Of a stretch of 64,000 nt of DNA, positions 8,664 to 17,121 are shown piece after piece. Positions within the stretch are counted from its first letter, which is position 1; each line of letters opens with the position of its first letter. The stretch is from JAXGXJ01 sp040772905 (lineage in GTDB: Bacteria > Actinomycetota > Thermoleophilia > RBG-16-64-13): NCBI GenBank assembly GCA_040772905.1, contig JAXGXJ010000004.1, positions 186,001 to 250,000 on the forward strand, given 5' to 3'. A model generated the notes under the pieces. It was not told the DNA's origin. It made no database searches and saw only the letters and a list, made by a program, of their open reading frames with translations. The position numbers and the translations under genes were made by a program.

Positions 8664-9281
8664 TTACTTCTCAGCGGCAGCCTTGCCCAAGCGGAAGGCT
8701 TCCAGGTTGACGTCCACTGTCTTCGGCGGGACCACACGGCGGATGGTGGCCTCCCAAGTCTCGGGCTTGAAGGGCAAGGCCCCCGACACCGCGCCCAGCA
8801 TGACCACGTTGGCGGCCTTGATGGTACCGGCCTGCTGAGCCAGGGCGTTGGCGTCCACCGGGCGCACGTTGGGCCAGGCGGTCTTGATCTGCGCGTCGAT
8901 CTCGGCAGGGTAGGTGGCAAGGCCCGACGCCACCGGACTGGGGTTGATCTGAACTGTGCTGTAAATCAACAGCCCGGAGGGACGCAGCCAGTGGATGTAG
9001 CGCAATGCTTCCAGGGCCTCGAAGGCCATGAGGATGTCGGCCGTCCCCGGCGTCACCAGGGGTGCGTAGACCTTCTCTCCGAAGCGGAAGTGGCTGGTGA
9101 CGCTGCCACCGCGCTGGCTCATGCCGTGGACTTCGCTCTGCTTCACGTCGTAGCCCTCGGCCATCGCCACCTGCGAGAGCACGTAGCTCGCCAAGACCAC
9201 GCCCTGGCCGCCCACTCCCGAGAGGAGCATGTTGAAGGTGGTGCCGGCCTTACCGGCTGCATCTTGCTGCATGGCTGCCAT
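8664..9281 (-). CDS. iorB: Indolepyruvate:ferredoxin oxidoreductase beta subunit
   Basis: 205 aa gamma-domain-type subunit of the 2-oxoacid:ferredoxin oxidoreductase family. The FNMLLSGVGGQGVVLASYVLSQVAM start and the KQSEVHGMSQRGGSVTSHFRFGE motif are diagnostic. With IorA it oxidatively decarboxylates aryl 2-oxo acids (from aromatic amino acids) to aryl-acyl-CoA while reducing ferredoxin. Its ATG overlaps the iorA stop region, with a G-rich ribosome site at the end of iorA, so the two are translationally coupled. Confidence 0.93.
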   Translation of the reverse strand: MAAMQQDAAGKAGTTFNMLLSGVGGQGVVLASYVLSQVAMAEGYDVKQSEVHGMSQRGGSVTSHFRFGEKVYAPLVTPGTADILMAFEALEALRYIHWLRPSGLLIYSTVQINPSPVASGLATYPAEIDAQIKTAWPNVRPVDANALAQQAGTIKAANVVMLGAVSGALPFKPETWEATIRRVVPPKTVDVNLEAFRLGKAAAEK

Positions 9282-11104
9282 CACGCCCCCTTTGCGTACG
9301 CGCCCTTTAGCCCTGTCTCACCCGGATTGGGCGGCAGGATGGCGCCTTCCTTGCACAGCTGGCTGCACACGCCGCAGCCGGCACACTGATCGGCCTGGAT
9401 CTCGACCTTGCGGTCGCCGTTCGCGTCCACCAGCAGATTAAGGGCCATGCAACCCGCCTGCAGGCAGCGCTTGCAGCCTATGCACAGCTCGGAATCGATG
9501 CGATAGGGCGGCCGCTTGATCTTGAACTGGAGCACGCACGGCGCTTTTGCGATGACCACCGACGGGCCTTCGAAAGCCAACTCTTCGCGCAGCACCCGCT
9601 CGACTTCCTCCATGTCGTAGGGGTCGATGGTCGTCACGCGCTCCAGGCCCATGTCACGGCAGAGACCGGGGATATCCGCCATGGCAGCGGGCTCGCGCAG
9701 CAGGGTGGATCCGCTGCCCGGGTTCTCCTGGCCGCCGGTCATGGCGGTGGTGCGGTTGTCCAGGATCAAGGCCAGCATGTTGCTCTTGTTGTAGGCCACG
9801 TCCATGAGGGAGTTGATGCCCGTGTGGAAGAAGGTGCTGTCGCCGATGACGGCCACGACCTTGTCCTTGGGATCGGCAGGCGGTTCCAGCACTTTGGCCA
9901 TGCCGTGGGCCATGCTGATGCTGGCTCCCATGCAGGTACTGCAGTGCATGGCATTGAACGGAGGAAGCGCGCCCAGCGCGTAGCAGCCGATGTCACCGCT
10001 CACGAACACGCGCAGCTTCTTGAGCACCGCGAAGACGGGCCGATGCGAGCAGCCCGGGCAGTACGTCGGCGGGCGACCGGGCAGGTCGGAGGCCACGGGA
10101 GCCGGCACCTCGAGCAGGTCTTCGTTCACGCCCGGGACGCCTGCCGCGCTCAGCACGCGCGCGATGAGACCAGGCGAGAGCTCGCCGCAGATGGGGACGA
10201 TGTCTTTGCCCCCGTCGACAGCGATGCCCTTGACCCTCAGGATCTCTTCCAGGAAGGGATCGAGTTCCTCCACCACGTAGAGCGTCTCCACCTTGGCCCG
10301 GAAGTCGGCGATCATGCGCTCCGGAACCGGATAGGTCATGCCCAACTTCAAGAAGCTGGCGTCGGGGAAGGCCTCGCGGGCGTACGAGTAGGCGGCGCCC
10401 GAGGTGATGATGCCCACCCGGGTGTCGCCCATCTCCACGCGGTTCAGCGGGCTGGTCTCGGCGTACTCAGCGAGGTCCAACAGGCGCTGCTCCACGAAGG
10501 GATGCCGCACGATGGCGTTCTGCGGCATCATGGTGTACTTGGTCCAGTTCTTGGTCATCTTGGTGAGCGGCTCGAGTTCCGGACGCTCACCGAACTCCAC
10601 CATGCTCTTGGAGTGAGAGGTGCGGGTGGTGGTACGGAACAGCACTGGGGTGTCGAAGCGTTCGCTCAGGTCGTAGGCCAGCTTGAGATACTCCTTGGCC
10701 TCGCTGCTGTCGGAGGGCTCGATCACCGGGATCTTCGCAAACTTGGCGTAGTTGCGGTTGTCCTGCTCGTCCTGGGAGCTGTGCATGCCCGGGTCGTCGG
10801 CGGAGACGATCACCATACCGCCTTCCACCCCCGTGTTGGCGACCGAGAAGAACGGGTCGGCGGCCACGTTAAGGCCCACGTGCTTCATGCACACCAGCAC
10901 GCGCGCGCCTGCCCACGAGGCGCCGGTGCCCACTTCCATGGCCACCTTCTCGTTCGGTGACCACTCGGCGTAGATGCCGTCGTACTTGGCGATGTTCTCC
11001 AAGATCTCCGTGCTGGGCGTGCCCGGATACGCGGAGGCCAGTCTGACCCCCGCCTCCCACGCGCCGCGCGCGATAGCTTCGTTACCTGACAGGATCTCCG
11101 CCAT
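9281..11104 (-). CDS. iorA: Indolepyruvate:ferredoxin oxidoreductase alpha subunit
   Basis: 607 aa. Begins MAEILSGNEAIARGAWEAGVRLASAYPGTPSTEI, the pyrimidine-binding domain; the TPP-binding half carries YCPGCSHRP and GDSTFFHTGINSLMDVAYN. The last 65 residues hold two ferredoxin motifs, CIGCKRCLQAGC and CAGCGVCSQLC, giving the internal electron path. The frame extends 16 codons upstream, but AAGGGGGAG precedes the ATG at 11102-11104. It follows acd by 2 nt, so acd-iorA-iorB is one operon converting aryl/branched 2-oxo acids to free acids with ATP gain. Confidence 0.95.
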   Translation of the reverse strand: MAEILSGNEAIARGAWEAGVRLASAYPGTPSTEILENIAKYDGIYAEWSPNEKVAMEVGTGASWAGARVLVCMKHVGLNVAADPFFSVANTGVEGGMVIVSADDPGMHSSQDEQDNRNYAKFAKIPVIEPSDSSEAKEYLKLAYDLSERFDTPVLFRTTTRTSHSKSMVEFGERPELEPLTKMTKNWTKYTMMPQNAIVRHPFVEQRLLDLAEYAETSPLNRVEMGDTRVGIITSGAAYSYAREAFPDASFLKLGMTYPVPERMIADFRAKVETLYVVEELDPFLEEILRVKGIAVDGGKDIVPICGELSPGLIARVLSAAGVPGVNEDLLEVPAPVASDLPGRPPTYCPGCSHRPVFAVLKKLRVFVSGDIGCYALGALPPFNAMHCSTCMGASISMAHGMAKVLEPPADPKDKVVAVIGDSTFFHTGINSLMDVAYNKSNMLALILDNRTTAMTGGQENPGSGSTLLREPAAMADIPGLCRDMGLERVTTIDPYDMEEVERVLREELAFEGPSVVIAKAPCVLQFKIKRPPYRIDSELCIGCKRCLQAGCMALNLLVDANGDRKVEIQADQCAGCGVCSQLCKEGAILPPNPGETGLKGAYAKGA

Positions 11105-11106
11105 GT

Positions 11107-13263
11107 TCACTCCCCCTTGGGATGTTGTTTGCGCTGGTACTCCGCGTACCACGCCATACGGTCGAGCACACGGCCGGCCGCAGCCGGCGACGAGAGGACT
11201 ACAGGTGCGTAACGATCACCGAAGTCGAACAGAGAACCACGGATGGGTGTGTCGGGCACGTTGATGATGGGCCTGCCCGTGACCTCCATGAGCGTGGAGA
11301 CCTTCTGCATGAACCTGGTCTCCCAGGGGCTCAGAGAGTCGAACTCGCCCTGTTCGGTACCGGCCCTGAGGCCGGCGCCCGTGTTCGGCACTCCCAACAC
11401 CGATAACACGACGATAGCATCGAACGCATCGCATCTGGCCACCAGTTCCAGTGCGCGGGGACCGACGTCGCCGCCGGCGGACGCGCACATGTCGAGCGGG
11501 TTGCGCCGGCTCCAGAAGGGAGGCAGTATCTCACTGAGAGCCTCGATGAGTTCCGCGGGCACCTCCGCAAGTCGCAGGCCGTTGCGCGCGATCTCGTCGG
11601 CCATCAGCACCCCCGCTCCACCGCCGTTGGTGAGGATGGCCACCCGGCGCCCCTTGGGCAGCGGCAGATAGGCCAGGGACGAGGCCAGGTCCACCGCCTC
11701 CTGAGTGCTCGTGCAGGTGACCACTCCTGCCTGGCGCGCAGCCGCCTCGTACACGGGGGCGGAGCCGGCCATGGCTCCGGTGTGCGAAGCCGCCGCTTTG
11801 CCGCCGAACTCGGTCAGCCCGCCCCGCAGCACCACCACCGGCTTGACGGCGGTGGTCCGCCGCGCTACCTCCAGGAAATGACGCCCATCGTCGATGCCCT
11901 CCAAATAGAGCATCACACTGGCGGTCCCGGGATCGTCGCGCAGCGCCTCCATCAGGTCGACGGCGCCGATCTGGGCCTCATTACCCACACTGACGAACTT
12001 GTCGATGCCGATGCCCCGCCGCTGGCAGGCATGCACTATCTGCACGCCCAGGTTGCCCGACTGCGACATGATGCTCAGCTTCCCCTTGATGGGGTGGAGC
12101 ACGATGAAACCCAAGGCATGCAGGCTGTGCTCGTTGGAGATCAGACCCATGCAGTTGGGGCCGATGAGGCTGACGTGATTGTCGGCGGCGAGCTGGGCCA
12201 ACTCCTGCTCGGCGGCAGCCCCCTCCTCTCCCGTCTCGGAGAATCCGGCTGCGATGGCGATGGCGGCCCGGATGCCCCGGCGACCACAGGCCTCAACCAT
12301 GGGGACCACCTGGCGGCCGCCCACAGCCAGCAGAGCCAGGTCGGGAGCCTCGGGCAGGTCGTCGATACTGGCATAGACGGGAAGTCCGAAGAACTCGCCG
12401 CCTTTGGGGTTCACGGGATAGACGGCACCGTCGAAACCGCCGTCCAGGATGTTACGCAGCGCCGAGCCGCCCCACTTGTCGGTGTCGTCGGAGGCCCCCA
12501 CTATGGCGACCGAACGAGGCCGCAGGATGGCGTCCAGATCGGGCTGGAAATCCAGGCGCCGCCGGGGCTGTGACGGTTTGCCCAGTATGACCAGGGCGTC
12601 GGCGGCCACGGGACGGCCGTCTTCGATGAGCAGGGGGTTGACGTCGATCTCGGCTATCTGGGGATGGTCGAGCGCCATGCGCCCCACCGCTTGGATGACC
12701 GCGGAGAGCGCGTCCCGGTCCACTGAGGGATAGCCTCGGAACGGGCCCAGCAGACGTTTGGCCCGGATGAGGTCGGGAAGACCCGCGGCATCGCCTTCGT
12801 CGACCGGCGCCACCGCCAGAGCGATATCGCCCAGCGCCTCGGTGAGGACCCCGCCCAGACCGAAGACCACCACGGGACCGAAGGTACTGTCACGCTTCAT
12901 GCCCACCATGAACTCACGATCGCCTGCCACCATCCGCTCGACCAGCACCCCTTCGAGGGCAGCGCCGGCCCGCTCCTGCAACAGCCGGAACGCATCGGCG
13001 GCGGCTTCCGCGCCCTCTATGCCCAGCAACACCAGCCCGGCTTCGGTCTTGTGATGGATCTCACCGCCCACTGCCTTCATGGCCACGCGTCCACCGATAC
13101 GTTCGGCAGTCGCGGCCGCCGCCTCGGCGCTCATGACCTTCTCGCCGTCGGGAACCGGGATGCCATAGGAGGCGAAAAGGGCCTTTGCCTCCCACTCGTC
13201 CAGGGCGGACCGCCCGACCCGCAGGGCGTCCTCTATAAGAGCAGCAGCAGTGCGTTCGTCCAC
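11107..13263 (-). CDS. ADP-forming acyl-CoA synthetase, fused beta-alpha
   Basis: 718 aa. Converts acyl-CoA, ADP and phosphate to acid, CoA and ATP. Domain order is ATP-grasp first (about 1-225, ending in AEIDVNPLLI), then a CoA-binding Rossmann domain (about 240-370, RPRSVAIVGASDDTDKWGG) and ligase domains with the ASHTGAMAGS histidine loop near residue 505. The GTG start has GGGGAGG 5 nt upstream. Cotranscribed with iorAB, it supplies the substrate-level phosphorylation step for 2-oxo acid oxidation. A promoter with an embedded palindrome lies upstream. Confidence 0.92.
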   Translation of the reverse strand: MDERTAAALIEDALRVGRSALDEWEAKALFASYGIPVPDGEKVMSAEAAAATAERIGGRVAMKAVGGEIHHKTEAGLVLLGIEGAEAAADAFRLLQERAGAALEGVLVERMVAGDREFMVGMKRDSTFGPVVVFGLGGVLTEALGDIALAVAPVDEGDAAGLPDLIRAKRLLGPFRGYPSVDRDALSAVIQAVGRMALDHPQIAEIDVNPLLIEDGRPVAADALVILGKPSQPRRRLDFQPDLDAILRPRSVAIVGASDDTDKWGGSALRNILDGGFDGAVYPVNPKGGEFFGLPVYASIDDLPEAPDLALLAVGGRQVVPMVEACGRRGIRAAIAIAAGFSETGEEGAAAEQELAQLAADNHVSLIGPNCMGLISNEHSLHALGFIVLHPIKGKLSIMSQSGNLGVQIVHACQRRGIGIDKFVSVGNEAQIGAVDLMEALRDDPGTASVMLYLEGIDDGRHFLEVARRTTAVKPVVVLRGGLTEFGGKAAASHTGAMAGSAPVYEAAARQAGVVTCTSTQEAVDLASSLAYLPLPKGRRVAILTNGGGAGVLMADEIARNGLRLAEVPAELIEALSEILPPFWSRRNPLDMCASAGGDVGPRALELVARCDAFDAIVVLSVLGVPNTGAGLRAGTEQGEFDSLSPWETRFMQKVSTLMEVTGRPIINVPDTPIRGSLFDFGDRYAPVVLSSPAAAGRVLDRMAWYAEYQRKQHPKGE

Positions 13264-13308
13264 GGTTGCCTCCCCACATGCGTATTTGCGAGGGCTGTAT
13301 ACGTATCT

Positions 13309-13345
13309 TGGTCTATATGATAACTAATTAGACCTTTGACGTCAA
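13309..13345 (-). promoter_or_regulatory. acd-iorAB promoter overlapped by a palindrome
   Basis: Minus-strand TTGACG (13340-13345), 17-bp spacer and TATCAT (13317-13322). A dyad GGTCTA-N13-TAGACC spans 13310-13334, across the -10 and most of the spacer. The half-site TGGTCTATATG (13309-13319) recurs exactly in the LVIVD/GntR intergenic region (14736-14746), suggesting one regulator, likely the nearby GntR-family protein. Confidence 0.7.
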
Positions 13346-13362
13346 CAGGGCGCACCTTGCCC

Positions 13363-14688
13363 CTACACGGTGCAACGCACCACGTAGATGCCGTCCTGCC
13401 AGGTGTCGATGAAGATGTTGCCGCGGTCATCCACCACGATGTCCTCTGCCGTGCCCAGCAGCGGCCCGGGGAACACGTTCTTGCCCTGGCGGTCGGTGAA
13501 CTTCCAATCGTCCGGGTCGGGCGGGATGAAGTACGCGATCTCGCGGGGCACGAACGGGTCGGAGATGTCGTACACCCGCAGGCCGGCATGGAAATAGCAG
13601 CAGTAGATGCGGTCGTTGCGGTCTTCCAGCGCCGGATGGTAGTGAGGCTCGTGGATGTTGTGCGGCCCGAAGGGCCCCGCTCCCACGCCCGGGATCTCAT
13701 TGAAGTTCTTGTAGGGCCAGCCCTCGGGGATCTCGGGATAGGGGAACACCGAGATGAGGGTGGGATCGGTGGGATCCTGCACGTCCACCATGCCCAGGAA
13801 GTTCAGAGGTTGGGCACCCGAGCGGCGCGTCATCTCTTCGTCGAAGACCGCGTAGCGCTCGCCCTCGCTGGTCATGACGGCGTAGGGACGCTGCGACAGC
13901 GGCAGCACGGTGTGGCAGCGCGCCCCGGCCAGCTTGCCGGCCAGGGGCGGATGATGCTTCAACTGCCCCACCAACTGCGGCAGAGTGATGTCGGAGATAT
14001 CGAGCACCACCATCCCCGCGCCGCCCCAACTCACGTAGGCCAGGTCGCCCTTGGGGTAGGCGGGACCGTGCATGACCGCGCTGTTCAGCATGGCCATCTC
14101 GGGGTCGTGGTCGGGCCCATGCACCTCAGGCAGTTGCCCGGCCAGCCACTGGTCGGGCATCCACCAGCGCCCCACCTCCACCGGGTCGCGGGGGTCCTGC
14201 AGGTCGAGGATACGATAGATGAAGTTGCGAAAGCCCTTGCAGGTGGCGGACAGATGTAGATAGCGGCCGCCGTCGTAATAGAAGCGATGCACGCCGCCCA
14301 TGCCGCCGGAATCCCATTGCGACAGTCTCTTGGGATCGACCGGGTCGGACACGTCCCAGATGATGACTCCCTGCTCGAACGCATCGCCCCATTCGGTCCC
14401 GTGCAGGCGCGGGAGGGTCCCGCCAAGCGCGGTGACCATCAGGCCCCCTGCTACCTGTATCTTGGGCGTACCCTGGCCGGGCAGCCCAGGCCCCTCGATG
14501 AACCTCAGATGCTCCGGTCGCGCCGGGTCGGTGACATCGAGGATGTGCCAGCCCGGGTGTTTGAACGTGGCGGCGTACAGGTAGTAGCGGCCCGCGACCT
14601 TCTGTATGGCCATCTGGAAGCCCGGCTTGCCGTGGAGGTCGTGATAGCCGATTTGTTCGATGTTCTTGGCGAATGCAGGCTTCTTCAT
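13363..14688 (-). CDS. LVIVD-repeat beta-propeller protein
   Basis: 441 aa, no signal peptide or membrane span seen. At least six copies of the LVIVD/propeller blade motif occur: LDVTDPARP, WDVSDPVDP, LDLQDPRDP, LDISDITLP, VDVQDPTDP and YDISDPFVP. Such repeats make a propeller resembling selenium-binding protein 1-like folds, but the catalytic role is unknown. His-rich segments (NIHEPHYHP, GVHRFYYDGG) could bind metal. It faces the gntR gene and shares its regulatory region; a TATAAT -10 serves it. Enzyme, metal-binding or scaffold roles are all possible. Confidence 0.75.
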   Translation of the reverse strand: MKKPAFAKNIEQIGYHDLHGKPGFQMAIQKVAGRYYLYAATFKHPGWHILDVTDPARPEHLRFIEGPGLPGQGTPKIQVAGGLMVTALGGTLPRLHGTEWGDAFEQGVIIWDVSDPVDPKRLSQWDSGGMGGVHRFYYDGGRYLHLSATCKGFRNFIYRILDLQDPRDPVEVGRWWMPDQWLAGQLPEVHGPDHDPEMAMLNSAVMHGPAYPKGDLAYVSWGGAGMVVLDISDITLPQLVGQLKHHPPLAGKLAGARCHTVLPLSQRPYAVMTSEGERYAVFDEEMTRRSGAQPLNFLGMVDVQDPTDPTLISVFPYPEIPEGWPYKNFNEIPGVGAGPFGPHNIHEPHYHPALEDRNDRIYCCYFHAGLRVYDISDPFVPREIAYFIPPDPDDWKFTDRQGKNVFPGPLLGTAEDIVVDDRGNIFIDTWQDGIYVVRCTV

Positions 14689-14735
14689 GGTACCCAGTCA
14701 TCCTCCCTGCGCCCCTGCGAGGAGTATCGCGTGCA

Positions 14736-14792
14736 TGGTCTATATGTATTATATTTATACCAGTTATTGTTCGAAAAGGGCTCTGCTATAGT
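14736..14792. promoter_or_regulatory. Divergent promoters with a shared operator-like dyad
   Basis: For the minus-strand LVIVD gene: TATAAT (14748-14753) with TTTCGA 17 bp upstream (14771-14776). For gntR on the plus strand: TTATTG (14764-14769), 17 bp, TATAGT (14787-14792). A 27-bp imperfect dyad from TGGT (14736) to ACCA (14762) covers the LVIVD -10; its left half TGGTCTATATG is identical to the one at the acd promoter. Confidence 0.65.
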
Positions 14793-14810
14793 GGGCCGGC
14801 CATCGAGAAA

Positions 14811-15566
14811 GTGAACCTATCAGTGGCTATAGAGAACAACGCGACCGAACCTAGCGTGATCCTCACCCCCGAGACGGCGAGCGATCGCGCCGTGCGTTAT
14901 CTGCGCGCGATGATCTTCTCGGGGCAGCTGCGCGCCGGCGACAGACTTCCGCCCGAACGGGATCTGGGCGCTCATCTGGGCATCTCGCGCATGACCCTGC
15001 GTCTGGCCCTGAAGGCGCTCGAGAGCACGGGATACATCGTGACCACCCGGGGCTCCCAGGGGGGGTCGCGCGTGAGTGACGCCGAGGAACTCTACTCTTG
15101 TTGGTACCGCTGGATGGCCGAGCATCACGATGAACTCTCCGACATCTTCGAGTTCCGCCTGACTGTCGAAAGCAGGTTGGCCGCGCTCGCGGCGGAGCGA
15201 CGCACCGAGGCCGACCTGGAGGCCATGGAGCGCGCCGCAGCCCACGAACGCGCCCCGCAAGACTGGTCGTCTCTGTTCCGCACCGACATGGACATCCACA
15301 ATTCCATAGCCCGCGCCGCTCGCAGCCCGCGCCTGGAACGAGCCATGCTGGAGTCACGAGCCGAGCTCTTCACGCCCGTCGACCTGAGCCAGCTCGAACA
15401 ACGCGAGTACGAGGTGCACGAGACCCACCTCGCCATCATCGAAGCCGTCCGAGCCAAGGACACCGGCGCCTCCGCCGCCCTCATGGCCGACCATATCCGG
15501 CTCATCCGCCGTCTGATCGACCGGGCGTGGGAGGCAGCCGACGTCCTCAAGCCCGATCGGCGCTGA
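14811..15566 (+). CDS. GntR family regulator with FCD domain
   Basis: 251 aa. An N-terminal winged helix (about 25-90: YLRAMIFSGQLRAGDRLPPERDLGAHLGISRMTLRLALKALESTGYI) is followed by an all-helical FCD ligand domain with FRTDMDIHNSIARAARSP and the late HLAIIEAV. The FCD domain often binds small acids through metal-coordinating His/Asp. Starts: GTG at 14811 or GTG at 14823; the first is 18 nt from a TATAGT -10. An upstream open extension to 14673 overlaps the divergent gene and is unlikely. Probable regulator of the LVIVD gene and of acd-iorAB. Confidence 0.88.
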   Translation: MNLSVAIENNATEPSVILTPETASDRAVRYLRAMIFSGQLRAGDRLPPERDLGAHLGISRMTLRLALKALESTGYIVTTRGSQGGSRVSDAEELYSCWYRWMAEHHDELSDIFEFRLTVESRLAALAAERRTEADLEAMERAAAHERAPQDWSSLFRTDMDIHNSIARAARSPRLERAMLESRAELFTPVDLSQLEQREYEVHETHLAIIEAVRAKDTGASAALMADHIRLIRRLIDRAWEAADVLKPDRR

Positions 15567-15584
15567 CGCCGGGCGCTCCCGGCG
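15567..15584. terminator. Short hairpin between convergent genes
   Basis: 7-bp stem (CGCCGGG and complement) with a CGCT loop between the gntR stop and the DUF3237 stop. Weak but well placed. Confidence 0.4.
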
Positions 15585-15595
15585 CAGAGTGCGTC

Positions 15596-16069
15596 CTAAA
15601 GAATCTGATACACGTCGTAGGTGACGCCCATGGCTTCCTGCTTGCCCAGGCTCACCGCGAGGATGTTGTTCATCCAGCTGTACGGCGTGTCCACAGCGGT
15701 CTCGAACATGGGCTGGCCGCGCAGGTAGTACTCGGTGGGCGGAACGTCCTCGCCTTTGCCCAACTTCTCCCAGATATCGGGAGCGATGTCGAGGATGCCC
15801 CGGTAGCTCACGTAGATGATGTGGCCGTCGTGAGTGCGATAGGTGTCGCGCACGTCACCCTCGCCCACGCCTCCCGGGCGGGTGAGGAACCAGTCGCCGG
15901 TACCGCTGAGGATCTCACCTTTGACTTTGGGACCCTCGAACCAGCCACCCTTCACTCTCACGATGTTGCGATGTCCGCGGAACGTCTGGCCGACCTCGTA
16001 GAAGCCCTCCACATCGATGTGGGCTCTGTAGAGGAATTCGCTCTTGAGTTCCATGCGGGGTAGATCCAT
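15596..16069 (-). CDS. DUF3237 domain protein
   Basis: 157 aa. The open frame reaches far upstream, but the real gene starts at the ATG at 16067-16069 (MDLPRMELKSEFLYRAHIDV) with AAAGGAG 6 nt upstream. Family features: the early beta strand, GGWFEGPKVKGEILSGTGDWFL, and DVRDTYRTHDGHIIYVSYRGI. DUF3237 proteins are small beta-barrels of unproven function found beside catabolic enzymes. It follows the SDR gene by 47 nt on the same strand, so the two may act on one substrate. Confidence 0.85.
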   Translation of the reverse strand: MDLPRMELKSEFLYRAHIDVEGFYEVGQTFRGHRNIVRVKGGWFEGPKVKGEILSGTGDWFLTRPGGVGEGDVRDTYRTHDGHIIYVSYRGILDIAPDIWEKLGKGEDVPPTEYYLRGQPMFETAVDTPYSWMNNILAVSLGKQEAMGVTYDVYQIL

Positions 16070-16116
16070 GCTCGTCTCCTTTGTGTCTGCTTGCGATGCC
16101 CGAGCGCTCACCGCCG

Positions 16117-16887
16117 TTAGTAGGCGGTGGCGCCTCCGTCCACGCGGATGTCGGCGCCCGTCACCCAACTCGATTCGTCCGACGCCAGATAGGTGGCGCA
16201 GTAGCCGATGTCCTCCGGCGTCCCCAGACGATCGAGCATTATGGACCCGATGACCAGCTCTTTGAATCCCGGTTCGTTGTCGAGGCGGCCTTTGGTGTGT
16301 TTCGTCACGATCATGGCGGGTGAGATGGTGTTCGCCCGGATGTGGTGAGGCGCCCCCTCGGAGGCCAGTTGCCTGGTCATGGCCAGCACGCCGCCCTTGG
16401 TAGCGCAGTGAGCCACCGCGCCGGCTCCCGGCAGTGAGACATAGGCGTTCGCCGAAGCCAGATTGACGATGGAACCGCCGCCACGCGCGACCATGTGGGG
16501 CCACGCCGCTTTGCAGCCCAGGAACACCAAGTCGAGCTCACCCTGCAGAGTGCGCCGCCACTGCCCTTCGTAATCCATTTGGTCTATGGGCGCGAACTCC
16601 ACAAACGCGGCGGCGTTCACCAGGATGTCCACGCCGCCGAACCGCTCGGCCGCAAAGGCCATGAGCGCGTCGTTGGCCGCCGGATCGGTGAGGTCAGCCT
16701 GATAGCTGGTGCAGGTGAGCCCCTCAGTGGCGAGGCGCTCCTCGGTCTCGCGAAGGCCGTTCTGATCACAGTCGCAGATGACCACGTCCGCACCCTCGCG
16801 GGCCATAACGAGCGCGCATCCTTGCCCGATGCCCAGGCCACCCGCGCCGGTCACGACCGCGACCTTGCCCTTGAGTCGATCGCCCAT
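16117..16887 (-). CDS. SDR family protein with His in place of the catalytic Tyr
   Basis: 256 aa, classical short-chain dehydrogenase/reductase fold. Cofactor motif VTGAGGLGIGQG (residues 12-23), an Asp at the end of beta-2 (ICDCD, favouring NAD), NAAAF (91-95) in place of NNAG, and Ser145 are present. The YxxxK motif reads HCATK: His160 (codon CAC) replaces Tyr, while Lys164 is kept. It may still bind NAD(H) but the usual proton donor is missing. AAGGAGG lies before the ATG. Upstream of the DUF3237 gene. Confidence 0.88.
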   Translation of the reverse strand: MGDRLKGKVAVVTGAGGLGIGQGCALVMAREGADVVICDCDQNGLRETEERLATEGLTCTSYQADLTDPAANDALMAFAAERFGGVDILVNAAAFVEFAPIDQMDYEGQWRRTLQGELDLVFLGCKAAWPHMVARGGGSIVNLASANAYVSLPGAGAVAHCATKGGVLAMTRQLASEGAPHHIRANTISPAMIVTKHTKGRLDNEPGFKELVIGSIMLDRLGTPEDIGYCATYLASDESSWVTGADIRVDGGATAY

Positions 16888-17032
16888 GAGACCTCCTTGG
16901 TCAAGTGGTTATTCCATTGTACTAAGAGCATAGTAGCAGTAGGTCCGGCGCAGGGCAATGCGGATTGCACATAGCTGCCAAGACCTGCGTCTGATTGGGG
17001 CGAGCAAGGCCTGTGTGGCGCCGAAAAAGGCT

Positions 17033-17068
17033 CGGGCGCAGCCGGAGGAGTCCCTCCGGCTGCGCCCG
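17033..17068 (-). terminator. 16-bp hairpin downstream of the second binding-protein gene
   Basis: Perfect 16-bp arms (CGGGCGCAGCCGGAGG and complement) with an AGTC loop; second of two tandem hairpins after the stop at 17122. Confidence 0.7.
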
Positions 17069-17073
17069 GGAGA

Positions 17074-17103
17074 GGTCCCCGTCGCCGACAGGCGACGGGG
17101 ACC
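17074..17103 (-). terminator. 13-bp hairpin downstream of the second binding-protein gene
   Basis: Perfect 13-bp arms (GGTCCCCGTCGCC and complement) with a GACA loop, 18 nt after the binding-protein stop. The tandem pair ends the second liv operon. Confidence 0.7.
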
Positions 17104-17121
17104 CAGCACATGCTGTGTGTA

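Noticed and set aside
15596..16504. A 302-codon frame including the DUF3237 gene
   Set aside because: The first half is an alternate-frame reading of the SDR gene; the real start has a strong ribosome site at 16069.
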